Part shown: piece by piece, positions 44,701 to 52,692 of the stretch | Layout: every line of letters starts with the position of its first letter | Numbering within the stretch: position 1 is the first letter of the stretch | Origin: Paenibacillus swuensis | GTDB taxonomy: Bacteria; Bacillota; Bacilli; Paenibacillales; DY6 | DNA length: 64,000 nt | Reading direction: 5' to 3' | Assembly (NCBI RefSeq): GCF_001644605.1 | Contig: NZ_CP011388.1 | Location: 2,341,001-2,405,000, forward strand | Notes under the pieces: generated by a model | Seen by the model: only the letters and a program-made list of their open reading frames with translations | What the model was told of the DNA's origin: nothing | The model's database searches: none | Made by a program: the position numbers and the translations under genes

Positions 44701-47434
44701 AATTAGCCGCTGAAACAACGATATCATAGTTGCCCGGGGCCAATCCCGGCGTTCTGTACATCCCGTTCTGATCGGTAAATACGTTACCCACGACGACGCC
44801 GAACTGATTCAGGATCCGTACTTCACTGGATTCTTCCGTTAATGGCGCGTTCGTCTGATTGTTGAAGATGTAACCTTCAATGACACCCGGATTAGGACTC
44901 AAAGTAAAATCGAAACGAGTCGTTTCATCCGAACGAATCGTTCCGCCGCTGAAACTGGTCTGGAAGCTTGCGGCCACAGCAATGAACGCATAATCGCCCG
45001 GAGCCAGACTAGGTACGAAGTAAAGACCGTTGCTGTCCGCTATGCTCTTGAACACAATAGGACCTTGAGCGGACTCCGAGCGTATGGTGACTACAGCGCC
45101 CGGAACAGAGACGCCTGTTGCGCTGCGTACCTGCCCTCTAAGAAAACCGGGATTGGGCTCCAGTACAAGCTCAAGAGAGCTGGTTTCGCCCGGTTGTATA
45201 ATCGTCCCGCTGAGCAAGGTGCCGAAACCCGCGGCAGAAGCGGCAATCGTATACGTATTGGGTGCTATGGAAGGATAGGTCACGATGCCTTCCTGATCAC
45301 TGGTTGTGAAACCGATAATGGTACTTCCGTTGTATACACGAACGAAGGCATTCTGGATCGGCTGCTGATCTGTACCGGTGATTCGGATTACGAGTGTTCC
45401 GGCCAGACGGCTTAAAGCGGTATCCAGTCTGGATACTACACCTGGCTCAATGGAGACGCCTAAAGTTCGTGTGGAATAACCGCCGACGGCAAAGTTAATA
45501 TTGTAGAAATCCGGCGGTAACGAAGCGATATTGTACTGTCCTAGTGCGTCCGTTAATCCGGTAACCAAGGTGACACCGTCACTGGCCACGATCCGGATGC
45601 TGGTTTCCGGCAGGGGCGCGCCCGTCTCCGCGTCGGTAATCACACCGACCACAGAGCCTTCATTCGCCAACAGATCTACATTCAGAGCTTCTTTCTCCCC
45701 GGGCGTAACGGTGAAAGCCACAATGACGGTTCCGAAACCGGGCGAGGAGGCGCGGAGTCCGAATGTTCCGGGAGGTAAGCTATTAATGGAGTAGAAGCCC
45801 GAAGCATCGGAAAGGGTGGAAGCCAGCACATTGGAAACCCCGTTAATAACCTCTACCAGTGCTCCCGGTATCACCGTACCCGCAATCTTGTTCAGAACGA
45901 AACCGCTCACGGATGCGGGATTAGCGGTAAGGGAGAAATCGGATGTCAAGACGGTGCCTGAGGTGGTTGTAATGGAGGCGAATTTGGTTTCAAACCCGTT
46001 CGCTTCCACGGTGAGAATATAACTTCCCGGCCGAACATTAGGGAAATTATAAAACCCGGTTGCAGCGGAGACGGTTGAAGCCACGATGGCCCCGAACGGA
46101 TCTTTCAGCCGTAATTGCGCGTCAGGGATTGCGCCAGTGATCGGATTCGAGACGGTACCTTGCACAATGGCAGGCACGGGTTGCAGAATGATGTTGGCTT
46201 TAGCCGCGGTTCCCGCAGCGACGGTTACAGTGGCTGTTCCGTTCTGGAAGCCCGCGGCTGTAAAGTCTAAAATGTAACTTCCCGCGGCTAGGTTGCTAAA
46301 GCCGAATCCGCCGCCAACATCCGAAACGGTGGCAGCTGTAAACGTGCCGGACGCAGCGCGAAGAGCCACATTCGTGAACGGAACGGGAAGACCGGTTGCC
46401 CCGTTGACCACTTGCCCGCTGATCCCGCCTGACGTAATCACTGCTAAATCAATGGTAGCCGTGGCAGTGGGCACCCTGGAGCCTGTAAAGAGATCAATGC
46501 CCGTAACCGTTGCTGTGTTAAGCGTCGGGGTTCCGGTGGGCGGGGCGGTGAATTGCCCGGTAACGTTGAATGTGAGTGAAGTCGACTGTCCGGGAAGAAG
46601 GTTGCCAATATTCCAGGTGATGGTGTTCCGAATCGCATCTACCGTTGCGTTACCTATGGTGGGTTTATCGATACCTAGCGACGTAATTTGATTTAAGCCG
46701 AACACATCGTTGACAAATACGGTTGTGGCTTGGCTTTTCCCGCTGTTTCTTGCCGTAATAGTCCCTTGCCAGCGTGTAATCTGATTCGTATTGACCTGAG
46801 TAGGTCCGCTCTGGAGCGTCTTGCTTACGTTCAAGACGGCTCTGAGATTAACCGAGGTAAGCGTAAAAGGGTCTGAGAACGAAGTGGACAAAACATCTTT
46901 ATTGATATTGTTGGAGTTGGTGGCCGTGAAGAACAGACATTGAAGGGGACTCGCTTCCGTAATGCCGAGAAACTTAAAGAGAATGGCCGAAGGAAGCGTG
47001 AAATCAAGGAAGTAGTTAGGTGTCTTTCCTAATGAGGATCCATCAGGCGCGAGAATCGCTCGGGCAATGTCATAATTAATGACGGGCTGAGAGAAGCTTG
47101 CAGCGTCATCGGCATTGGATGATTTTGGAGCGGAGGCAGGTATCAGGTTTAGCCGGCTTTTATTGCCATCCAGAGAAAGCTGCCACTCCGAAGTAGCGGT
47201 ATTCAAGAGCACTCCCCAGGTGAAGTTCTGAAAGGCTGTCTTGAAACGAGGATCTGTACGCAGCCGCAGCCGAAAGAATACATGAGTTCCGTCATAGGCG
47301 ATATAGGCCGAGGGGAAGGAAGCGTCCCCGACGATGTCCACACTTGAAGGATTTTCATCCAGCGGCGGATCAAACAGGGGCGCCCCCTTTAATGTCAGAG
47401 GTGTAAACTGAGTTGCTCCCGGGAATAAAGTCAC
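41768..47434 (-). CDS. Giant 1888-aa protein with 18 carboxypeptidase-regulatory-like repeats
   Basis: The first ~230 residues are an unrecognised domain (PSAYIAYDGTHVFFRLRL...), followed by a DUF11-like segment (LNVSKTLQSGPTQVNTNQ ... LLPGQSTSLTFNVTGQF). From about residue 337 to the end there are 18 tandem beta-sandwich repeats of 80-92 residues. Each has GxV-G-PIPGA-V, GxYxxxxLxPGxY and xxPG-xxxLxxxLxxNPG, the pattern of CarboxypepD_reg/CnaB-like modules. There is no signal peptide, no sortase motif and no membrane segment. GTG start after AAAGGAAGA. A spore-surface, cell-surface or phage-tail-like structural role is possible; none is proven. The repeats are diverged in DNA sequence, so the array is old. 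Confidence 0.85.
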   Translation of the reverse strand: MTLFPGATQFTPLTLKGAPLFDPPLDENPSSVDIVGDASFPSAYIAYDGTHVFFRLRLRTDPRFKTAFQNFTWGVLLNTATSEWQLSLDGNKSRLNLIPASAPKSSNADDAASFSQPVINYDIARAILAPDGSSLGKTPNYFLDFTLPSAILFKFLGITEASPLQCLFFTATNSNNINKDVLSTSFSDPFTLTSVNLRAVLNVSKTLQSGPTQVNTNQITRWQGTITARNSGKSQATTVFVNDVFGLNQITSLGIDKPTIGNATVDAIRNTITWNIGNLLPGQSTSLTFNVTGQFTAPPTGTPTLNTATVTGIDLFTGSRVPTATATIDLAVITSGGISGQVVNGATGLPVPFTNVALRAASGTFTAATVSDVGGGFGFSNLAAGSYILDFTAAGFQNGTATVTVAAGTAAKANIILQPVPAIVQGTVSNPITGAIPDAQLRLKDPFGAIVASTVSAATGFYNFPNVRPGSYILTVEANGFETKFASITTTSGTVLTSDFSLTANPASVSGFVLNKIAGTVIPGALVEVINGVSNVLASTLSDASGFYSINSLPPGTFGLRASSPGFGTVIVAFTVTPGEKEALNVDLLANEGSVVGVITDAETGAPLPETSIRIVASDGVTLVTGLTDALGQYNIASLPPDFYNINFAVGGYSTRTLGVSIEPGVVSRLDTALSRLAGTLVIRITGTDQQPIQNAFVRVYNGSTIIGFTTSDQEGIVTYPSIAPNTYTIAASAAGFGTLLSGTIIQPGETSSLELVLEPNPGFLRGQVRSATGVSVPGAVVTIRSESAQGPIVFKSIADSNGLYFVPSLAPGDYAFIAVAASFQTSFSGGTIRSDETTRFDFTLSPNPGVIEGYIFNNQTNAPLTEESSEVRILNQFGVVVGNVFTDQNGMYRTPGLAPGNYDIVVSAANFQTGMASSIVEQDGVTVTNLSLLPNPGIVRGRISESVTDLPIGSAVVQALGENGNLIATTLTDPEGNYQVTGLAPGNYTIIATAKDLQSNVAGGIVISGLTTVISFTLTPIPGTIQGTVLPGALGLVIQLYNSSNLFLSVVASPDGQFQFKNLTPGNYIVSASAPNFAIGTAAVTVPPGGEGQILITLTPNPATLSGRITSINGLPIVNALVKIQDDNDNLIGLSGTDANGLYSINNLPPGNYSITVTAPSFMNTLGGIRLNPGDAVSGRDFTLSPNSGSISGQITKVSDGSVISGASITLRPTDIAGTQIKNTTTSPFGNFLLSDLSPGSYVLFVSAPMLATQEIGVIVISDEIARADVALSSIFGGLSGLVTDPQGTPIPGAGIKLQDPAGNLITNLLSNSDGTFLLDQLTPGNVALTITAERFQANSFAAVIEAGKIVTITASLTGSPAVLSGRVLNALSLAGIDGSFVSVKNEAGIAIATVVSGRDGEFLLNQLPPGSFQCTAIADNFGAVSVGIILKAGEVTTTSLRLVPNPGFITGFVSSSPDGNPIPGASIQILNSAGAVITTLLSDSQGAYLSEGLQSDSYTAVSQAQGFTSQRIGFQISPGVTQSLSFLLAALPATITGIISDSRTGLPLSNAFVELRDANTFGDAILRAVSEQDGTYELTGVYSGNFTLTALSPGYQTVVTSTGIFGGERQVFNFPLPPVASTITGVVTGPSTSGGTVSILPMPGVPVKVIDSFGVTVSQGQTDLGGNYVAGGLPSDQYTIVAATPSLQYGLQQVTLLSGKSAITNFSLAANPSSFAGTVLEQSSSTPVVGAIVQVINGNRIPVIVTATDGVGRFEASGLSAGQYTIQISAPQFGSTATVQSVGTGIRPPDLQLELNTAPGNLAGTVRDEQFRPLYRALVQVFQSDQALLRQVITNFQGKYAIFGLAPGTYLVQFSYPDKITQLRQPLIRSFETTILDVIMPEEAEE

Positions 47435-47525
47435 AGAGTAATCTTCCTTTCACCGTCATATTTATACTCAGTATATGGCGAGAGGAAAGATGTCATGATC
47501 ATTAGCGATTTTGATTCCGTACAGC

Positions 47526-48620
47526 TTATCCTGCCACTTCCGTTATTTTGGCCAAATTCAGATCATCCACTTCCACCCATGCCCGGTCCCGATCAGAGCG
47601 AACGACGGCTTCCAGCACCAATTGATTGCGGTATCCTTCTTCCAATGATGCAAAGCCTTCAACCTCTTCACCCCGAATGATTCTGGCAAAAGCGGACCAT
47701 GGATGCAACCCTTCATCGGAAGGGATCTCCAAGGTCTCTGTGAATGACCCTTCTACGCCTTCTTTCTTGGATGTCCACTTTACCTGGTGCTCGTTCAGTG
47801 TACTGGCATGCAGCGTGCCCAGATCGCCGTAGATGGTAATCTCGTGTTGATTTCCGCTGCCTATAGCGTTGCGGGAGGTTTGGAACACACCAATGGAACC
47901 GTCCTCAAACCGGCCGTTCCAGCAGGCCAGATCGTCCACCTTCACATCGACAGGCTCCTGTGTTGCGGGATCGGGACGCTGCGGAATGATCGTGCTGAGC
48001 ATGGCCTGCAAGCCTTGAATGGAGCTGCCGCCTAAGTACTGGGAGAGGTCAATCATATGGGAGCCCAGATCGCCCAATGTTCCCGTGCCTGTTACTTCAG
48101 CGTCAAAGCGCCACACGAACGGGGTGTTGAAAGGCGAGCTTCCCCACTCTTGCAGGTATTGCACAAACATATGATGAACGGCGCCGATCTGTCCCTCCTC
48201 AATCATCCGTTTGATGCGCTGGAAAGCCGGTACATTGCGATAGGAGAAGTTGATGATACATGGAATGGGCTTCTGTCTGTATAACTCTAATACTTCAACG
48301 GCTTCCTCGAAGGTGCGGGTCAACGGTTTTTCCGCGTAGAGCGGCTTGCCGGCCTCTATACAGGCTTTCAGAATGACGGCATGCGTATTGTTCGGTGTTA
48401 CCGAGACGATGCCGTCGATGTCCGGATCCTGAATCAGGGCGGCGTAATCGGTATATCTTTTGTCCGCGGGTAAGTTTAACTTGTCACCGGTTTCCTCCAA
48501 TGCTTGCGGATTCACATCGCAAATCGCCGCGATCCGCACACCCTCGGTTGCCGCAAATTGTTGCATATGCCAGCGCGCCATGCCACCGAGACCTATAATT
48601 CCAATGCGTACTTCATCCAT
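47526..48620 (-). CDS. Gfo/Idh/MocA family oxidoreductase
   Basis: A 364-residue NAD(P)-dependent sugar or inositol dehydrogenase. The N-terminal Rossmann motif is RIGIIGLGGMARWH, followed by the substrate-binding EKPL motif (AGKPLYAEKPLT) and a C-terminal alpha/beta domain (GDLGSHMIDLSQYL). ATG 48620 has AGAGGG 6 nt upstream; the longer frame was rejected. It is a single gene with a cre-like site upstream. The substrate is unknown. Confidence 0.87.
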   Translation of the reverse strand: MDEVRIGIIGLGGMARWHMQQFAATEGVRIAAICDVNPQALEETGDKLNLPADKRYTDYAALIQDPDIDGIVSVTPNNTHAVILKACIEAGKPLYAEKPLTRTFEEAVEVLELYRQKPIPCIINFSYRNVPAFQRIKRMIEEGQIGAVHHMFVQYLQEWGSSPFNTPFVWRFDAEVTGTGTLGDLGSHMIDLSQYLGGSSIQGLQAMLSTIIPQRPDPATQEPVDVKVDDLACWNGRFEDGSIGVFQTSRNAIGSGNQHEITIYGDLGTLHASTLNEHQVKWTSKKEGVEGSFTETLEIPSDEGLHPWSAFARIIRGEEVEGFASLEEGYRNQLVLEAVVRSDRDRAWVEVDDLNLAKITEVAG

Positions 48621-48667
48621 GCGTATCCCTCTTTTCAAGTTATAGTCCATATGATCATCCATACGAT

Positions 48668-48681
48668 TGCAAACGTTCTCA
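48668..48681. promoter_or_regulatory. cre-like site upstream of MocA-type gene
   Basis: Minus-strand TGAGAACGTTTGCA fits the CcpA consensus TGWNANCGNTNWCA with one mismatch, 48 nt before the start codon. Catabolite control is inferred. Confidence 0.45.
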
Positions 48682-48893
48682 TATGACTTCGTAGTTTATG
48701 CTCGGATTCCTGCAGGTTTTCCGAATTCATACCATTGACCTCGCTCGCCAATTCCGTTGGGTACATAGAAGTAATGGTATCTGATTATGTGTTACGAGTG
48801 GATTATTGTACGCTTTTAGTTAACGTAATCTTAACAGTAAGTTGATTTTTTTATTGATAAAACCTTAAACACGAACATTAAACACTTTTGGCA

Positions 48894-48922
48894 TTGACAT
48901 TATACTGTTATGAAGTTATGAT
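48894..48922 (+). promoter_or_regulatory. Sigma-A promoter of the riboswitch transcript
   Basis: TTGACA (48894-48899), a 17-nt spacer and TATGAT (48917-48922). The predicted start is about 30 nt before the aptamer. Confidence 0.8.
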
Positions 48923-48957
48923 TAGCCATGTTGTTTTCAATTGAATATCACTCATTC

Positions 48958-49027
48958 TTTTCGTATAACCCTGACAATACGGGTCGGGGGTCTCTACAAG
49001 GAACCCTAACATTCCTGGCTACGAAGG
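48958..49027 (+). promoter_or_regulatory. Purine riboswitch aptamer, guanine-type specificity base
   Basis: The three-way junction is clear. P1 pairs TTTTCGTA (48958-48965) with TACGAAGG (49020-49027). P2 pairs CCCTGA with TCGGGG around a loop ending ACGGG. The junction strand GTCTCTA is conserved. P3 pairs AAGGAA with TTCCT around loop CCCTAAC, whose Cs can kiss the Gs of loop 2. In the J3/1 strand GGCTACG, the base equivalent to position 74 of the B. subtilis xpt aptamer is C, the guanine/hypoxanthine type. It controls the FAD-dependent dehydrogenase that starts at 49098. Confidence 0.88.
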
Positions 49028-49062
49028 TAGATTTAGTCTACCTGTCGTGTCGGGAATTTTTT
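49011..49062 (+). terminator. Riboswitch expression-platform terminator
   Basis: A long imperfect hairpin with arms ATTCCTGGCTACGAAGGTAG and its partner ending GTCGTGTCGGGAAT closes on TTTAG and is followed by TTTTTT. Its 5' arm consists of the 3' strands of P3 and P1, so it cannot form together with the aptamer. Without those strands the remaining GGTAGA/TCTACC stem is too far from the T-run. The layout predicts read-through when ligand is bound. Confidence 0.75.
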
Positions 49063-49097
49063 GTGTGCTAGGCAAACCTGAAGGGGGAAATTAAGGT

Positions 49098-50534
49098 ATG
49101 AACAACTATGATGTGATTATTGTCGGTGCGGGTCCCGCGGGGATTTTTGCAAGCTATGAATTAACGTTAAAGGCGCCTCATCTCAAGGTGCTTCTTGTAG
49201 ATAAAGGTCATGATATTTATTCAAGGCGTTGTCCCATTCTCGAGGAAAAAATAAAGCTCTGTCCGCCCGCCGCAGGGAAGAAAGATTTTGCGGGTTGTTT
49301 GCCGGCTTGTTCGATCACAAGTGGTTTTGGGGGCGCCGGTGCTTACAGTGACGGGAAGTTCAACATTACGACCGAGTTCGGAGGTTGGATGACGGATTAC
49401 TTGCCGCATTCGCAAGTGCTGGATTTAATCCGCTACGTGGATGAGATAAATCTGGAGCATGGGGCCACCACGAACATCACCGATCCGACGACGGAGACGA
49501 TCCGGGATATCGAGCAGCGCGGGTACGCGGCGGGTTTGAAGCTGTTGCGGGCGCAAGTGCGTCACTTGGGGACGGAGCAGAACTTGGAGATTCTGCAATC
49601 GATCTTTGAGTATTTGAAAACGCGTGTCGATATGATGTTCAAGACGGAAGTTGCCGATCTGATTACGGTGAAAGAGGAAGGCGCTTATACGGTTCAAGGC
49701 ATCTTGTTGAAAAATGGGACCGAATTCCGAGCCGATCAAGTTATGGTCGGTCCGGGGCGCGACGGCTCGGCTTGGCTCACGGAGATTCTCAAGCGCCGCC
49801 GTCTGAAGATGTACAACAACCAGGTGGATGTCGGGGTGCGTGTGGAAACGTCCGATGTGGTGATGCGGGAAATTAACGAGCATTTATATGAAGGGAAGTT
49901 TATTTTCAATACGAGTGTGGGGACGCGTGTCCGCACGTTTTGCAGCAATCCGTCCGGGCACGTGGTTGTGGAGAACCACAGCGGCGCGATGGCGGCCAAC
50001 GGTCATTCGTACAAGGATCCGGCGCTCGGCTCGGCGAATACGAACTTTGCGTTGCTGGTTTCGCATAAGTTCACAGAGCCGTTCGATAAGCCGAATGAGT
50101 ATGCGCGCGAGATCTGTGAGCGCGCGAATGATCTGTCCAATGGCGGCGTCATCGTGCAGCAGTACGGCGACATCCTGAAAGGCCGCCGCTCCACGGAAGC
50201 GCGGATCAAGGAAGGGTTCCTGGAGCCGACGCTGAAGGAGGCGGTACCGGGCGATCTGGGACTCGTGTTGCCTTACAACACGATGAAGAGCTTGATCGAG
50301 ATGGTCGAGGCGCTGGACAAGGTGACGCCCGGCATCGCATCCGAGCACACGCTGTTCTACGGCGTGGAAGCGAAGTTCTACTCCGCCCGTCCGAAATTGA
50401 CGGAGGAGTTCGAAACCGAGATCGCCGGCTTGTATTGCGGCGGCGACGGTGCGGGCATCACGCGCGGCCTGGCGCAAGCCGGCGCGGCGGGGGTGTGGAT
50501 CGCGCGGAGCATGGTGAAGCGTCGATTGGGTTAG
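49098..50534 (+). CDS. FAD-dependent dehydrogenase (COG2509-like), riboswitch-controlled
   Basis: A 478-residue flavoprotein. The N-terminal dinucleotide motif YDVIIVGAGPAGIFASYEL binds FAD, and the C-terminal motif LYCGGDGAGITRGLAQAGAAGVWIARS completes the site. Between them, Cys-containing segments (RRCPILEEKIKLCPP, FAGCLPACSITSGFGGAGAYSDGK) and a large middle domain match uncharacterised FAD-dependent dehydrogenases of the COG2509 type. The substrate is unknown. A purine riboswitch in the leader links it to purine metabolism, perhaps purine degradation or salvage. AAGGGGG lies 10 nt before the ATG. Codon use becomes GC-rich in the last third. Confidence 0.85.
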   Translation: MNNYDVIIVGAGPAGIFASYELTLKAPHLKVLLVDKGHDIYSRRCPILEEKIKLCPPAAGKKDFAGCLPACSITSGFGGAGAYSDGKFNITTEFGGWMTDYLPHSQVLDLIRYVDEINLEHGATTNITDPTTETIRDIEQRGYAAGLKLLRAQVRHLGTEQNLEILQSIFEYLKTRVDMMFKTEVADLITVKEEGAYTVQGILLKNGTEFRADQVMVGPGRDGSAWLTEILKRRRLKMYNNQVDVGVRVETSDVVMREINEHLYEGKFIFNTSVGTRVRTFCSNPSGHVVVENHSGAMAANGHSYKDPALGSANTNFALLVSHKFTEPFDKPNEYAREICERANDLSNGGVIVQQYGDILKGRRSTEARIKEGFLEPTLKEAVPGDLGLVLPYNTMKSLIEMVEALDKVTPGIASEHTLFYGVEAKFYSARPKLTEEFETEIAGLYCGGDGAGITRGLAQAGAAGVWIARSMVKRRLG

Positions 50535-50629
50535 TCCGGCGTGAATGGCGCCCGGTCATAGCACGGCGGCATTCATACAACCGCCAACACATAGTGGGAC
50601 AGTTGTGAGGTAACTTGCGCATTACGGAT

Positions 50630-51400
50630 TATGGTAACAGTTTTCGCTGAGGTGACTCCAAGGTTACGTTATATTCTGCTGCCATCTGAGTAATCTCAGA
50701 AATAAAGTAACGGATTTCCCTCCTGTGTTGCGAAGACTGCACATGAGGGAAAATCGTTACTTTATAATCCGCCGCCAGCTGAAATGGCCGAAATATAGAG
50801 AAAGTGGACAACACTTCAAAGAAAATAGTTACTTTAAAGATCCCAAGGTGGAGCACCAAAGGCGCATTACGGTAACTGTTTTCGCTGAGGTGACACCCAA
50901 TTTCGGTATAGTTACTTTAAAGATCCCAAGGTGAAGCACCATTGCGCATTATGGTTACCCTAAGATCCCAAGGTGGAGAACCAATTTCGCTATAGTTAGT
51001 CTAAGATACCAAGGTAGAGGGTTGTTATGGGGTTATGGTAACAGTTTTCGCTGAGGTGACTCCAAGGTTACGTTATATTCTGCCGCCGACCGAGTAATCT
51101 CAGAAATAAAGTAACGGATTTCCCTCCTGTGTTGCGAAGATTGCACATGAGGGAAAATCGTTACTTTATAATCCGCCGCCAGCTGAAATGGCCGAAAAAT
51201 AGAGAAAGTGGACAACACTCGAAAGAAAATAGTTACTTTAAAGATCCCAAGGTGGAGCACCAAATGCGCATTACGGTAACTGTTTTCACTGAGGTGACAC
51301 CCAATTTCGCTATAGTTACTCTAAAGATCCCAAGGTGGAGCACCATTGCGCGTTACGGTAACTGTTTTCTCTTAAATTACATCCTATTTCATTATTTTAG
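50630..51400. repeat. Duplicated 404-bp intergenic repeat with long hairpins
   Basis: Two near-identical units begin near 50630 and 51034 (period 404 bp). Each contains a 21-bp-armed hairpin with about 19 paired bases: ATAAAGTAACG...CCCTC at 50702-50722 with its partner at 50745-50765, and the same at 51106-51169. A GGTAACTGTTTTCGCTGAGG element and AAAGATCCCAAGGTGGAGCACC segments recur several times inside each unit. Short frames occur in both units but are copies of the repeat, not genes. No gene is evident from 50535 to 51527. Confidence 0.9.
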
Positions 51401-51461
51401 GTAAATCATTACTGAAATATATTGTAAATTATTCCATGACGATTTATAATGACACCTAGTG

Positions 51462-51500
51462 AAGCACACTGACCTTTAATGGGCACAGTGTGCTTTTTTT
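51462..51500 (+). terminator. Strong terminator just upstream of the nuclease-like gene
   Basis: AAGCACACTG and CAGTGTGCTT flank a 14-nt loop and are followed by TTTTT. No plus-strand gene lies between 50534 and here, and the T-run ends 28 nt before the next start codon. It may end read-through from the repeat block or act as a leader attenuator. Confidence 0.85.
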
Positions 51501-51527
51501 GCATATTCGTTTAGAGGAGGCGTTCAT

Positions 51528-52205
51528 TTGAATCAAGCTGTACAGGAGTATATCGACCGATTTGAGCACCAGGCGGCAAGGCTAGGGCATTACCGGAACA
51601 AGTTGGGGAAAGCGGAAGTGGCATTTTTGGAGCATGTGTGGGGGCCGGTACGGGATTATAACTTTGCCGGATTAGTCGCTGAGTTTCCTTTCAAGGACGC
51701 GAAAAATGGGGATCGGTTTGCTGATTTCATCTTTGTCAAAGGGGGCATCCGACTCTTAATCGAGGTAGACGGGTTCCCGACGCATGCCAAAAATATCTCA
51801 CCGGGCGATTTCGAAGACCATCTCATTAAACAGAATGACATGATGTTAAGCGGCTGGATCATCATCCGTTTTTCGGCATCGCAAGTGGTCCGTAACTCGT
51901 TGTTTTGTCAAAAATATATTTCACAAGCGATCGGATACAGCTGGTCAGCGGCCTATGGAGATTTAGATCGGGATGCCCTGCAAATTTGGCAAACTCGCCG
52001 CAAGGGAATGATCCGGTTGGCACAACGCCAAGATGGATTTCTCCGAACAGGCCAGGTCGCGCAAGAGTTTGGCATCACAATTCGCACGGCTAACAACTGG
52101 TTGAAACGCTATGTATCCGACGGAACCTTCACCCCGCACAATCCCGCTCAGAGAGTTACCATATACCGTCTTGTGACCAACGGAGCAGACAGACAGAACT
52201 TGTAA
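51528..52205 (+). CDS. PD-(D/E)XK nuclease-like protein (DUF559/Vsr type) with C-terminal HTH
   Basis: A 225-residue protein. Residues ~25-125 have the pattern of DUF559/very-short-patch-repair endonucleases: KAEVAFLEHVWGP, GDRFADFIF (Asp), LLIEVDGFPTH (ExD) and GWIIIRFSASQV. A helix-turn-helix follows (FLRTGQVAQEFGITIRTANNWLKRYV). It probably cuts or binds DNA. TTG start after GAGGAGG. No methylase, mismatch-repair or transposase gene is adjacent. It lies directly after the 404-bp repeat and an orphan terminator. Confidence 0.75.
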   Translation: MNQAVQEYIDRFEHQAARLGHYRNKLGKAEVAFLEHVWGPVRDYNFAGLVAEFPFKDAKNGDRFADFIFVKGGIRLLIEVDGFPTHAKNISPGDFEDHLIKQNDMMLSGWIIIRFSASQVVRNSLFCQKYISQAIGYSWSAAYGDLDRDALQIWQTRRKGMIRLAQRQDGFLRTGQVAQEFGITIRTANNWLKRYVSDGTFTPHNPAQRVTIYRLVTNGADRQNL

Positions 52206-52336
52206 CACTACGACTCCCAATATCACTCTCAAAATAAATCACTCTCTCCAACATGCCACATCAACGAAAACTGAAGAATTTAGAGTACAATGTCACAAAA
52301 AAGACATGTCCCGCCGGTCGGCGTCAAGACACGTCT

Positions 52337-52612
52337 TTATGATTTGGGCCGTAACAGCCGGCTCAACAATGAATCCTTCATCCCGCGTCGCCGCTTGGAG
52401 CGGGGAAGAAAGGCTGGCTCATTCTCAATAAATGCAAGACCGGGAACCTTAACTTGTTCGGCTGAAGCATATTCGGGATTCAACTTGTCTGTGTTCTCCG
52501 CCTTAGAGTTAACCGAATCATCCGAAAAAGCTTCTTTTTCTTCAGCCGTTTCGTCCGCAGGGGCCAGCAGCAACGCGATCTCCTCTGGAGTCAAGCTTTC
52601 ATGATGAGACAT
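52337..52612 (-). CDS. Conserved small protein, 91 aa, unknown function
   Basis: A hydrophilic, acidic-then-basic protein. Its N-terminus (MSHHESLTPEEIALLLAP) resembles the EIDALL-type peptide at the start of FliM/FliN; the tail is basic (LPRSKRRRGMKDSLLSRLL). ATG 52612 has AGGTG shortly upstream. The longer frame runs into the guanine deaminase gene and was rejected. It follows guaD by about 80 nt and may share its transcript. Confidence 0.6.
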   Translation of the reverse strand: MSHHESLTPEEIALLLAPADETAEEKEAFSDDSVNSKAENTDKLNPEYASAEQVKVPGLAFIENEPAFLPRSKRRRGMKDSLLSRLLRPKS

Positions 52613-52692
52613 TACGCACCTCATTTCCGAAAATTCTTCAACAGAAGTGATTCGCCGCGCGAAGCTCATACCCTTTTTCCCGCAGCAATCAA

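Noticed and set aside
48958-49027. Adenine-specific riboswitch
   Set aside because: The ON-type layout resembles pbuE, but the specificity base is C rather than T, which marks the guanine class.
50629-51404. Pairs of 69-91-residue frames in the 404-bp repeats
   Set aside because: They are identical in both units because the DNA is duplicated; no ribosome-binding sites and no protein features.
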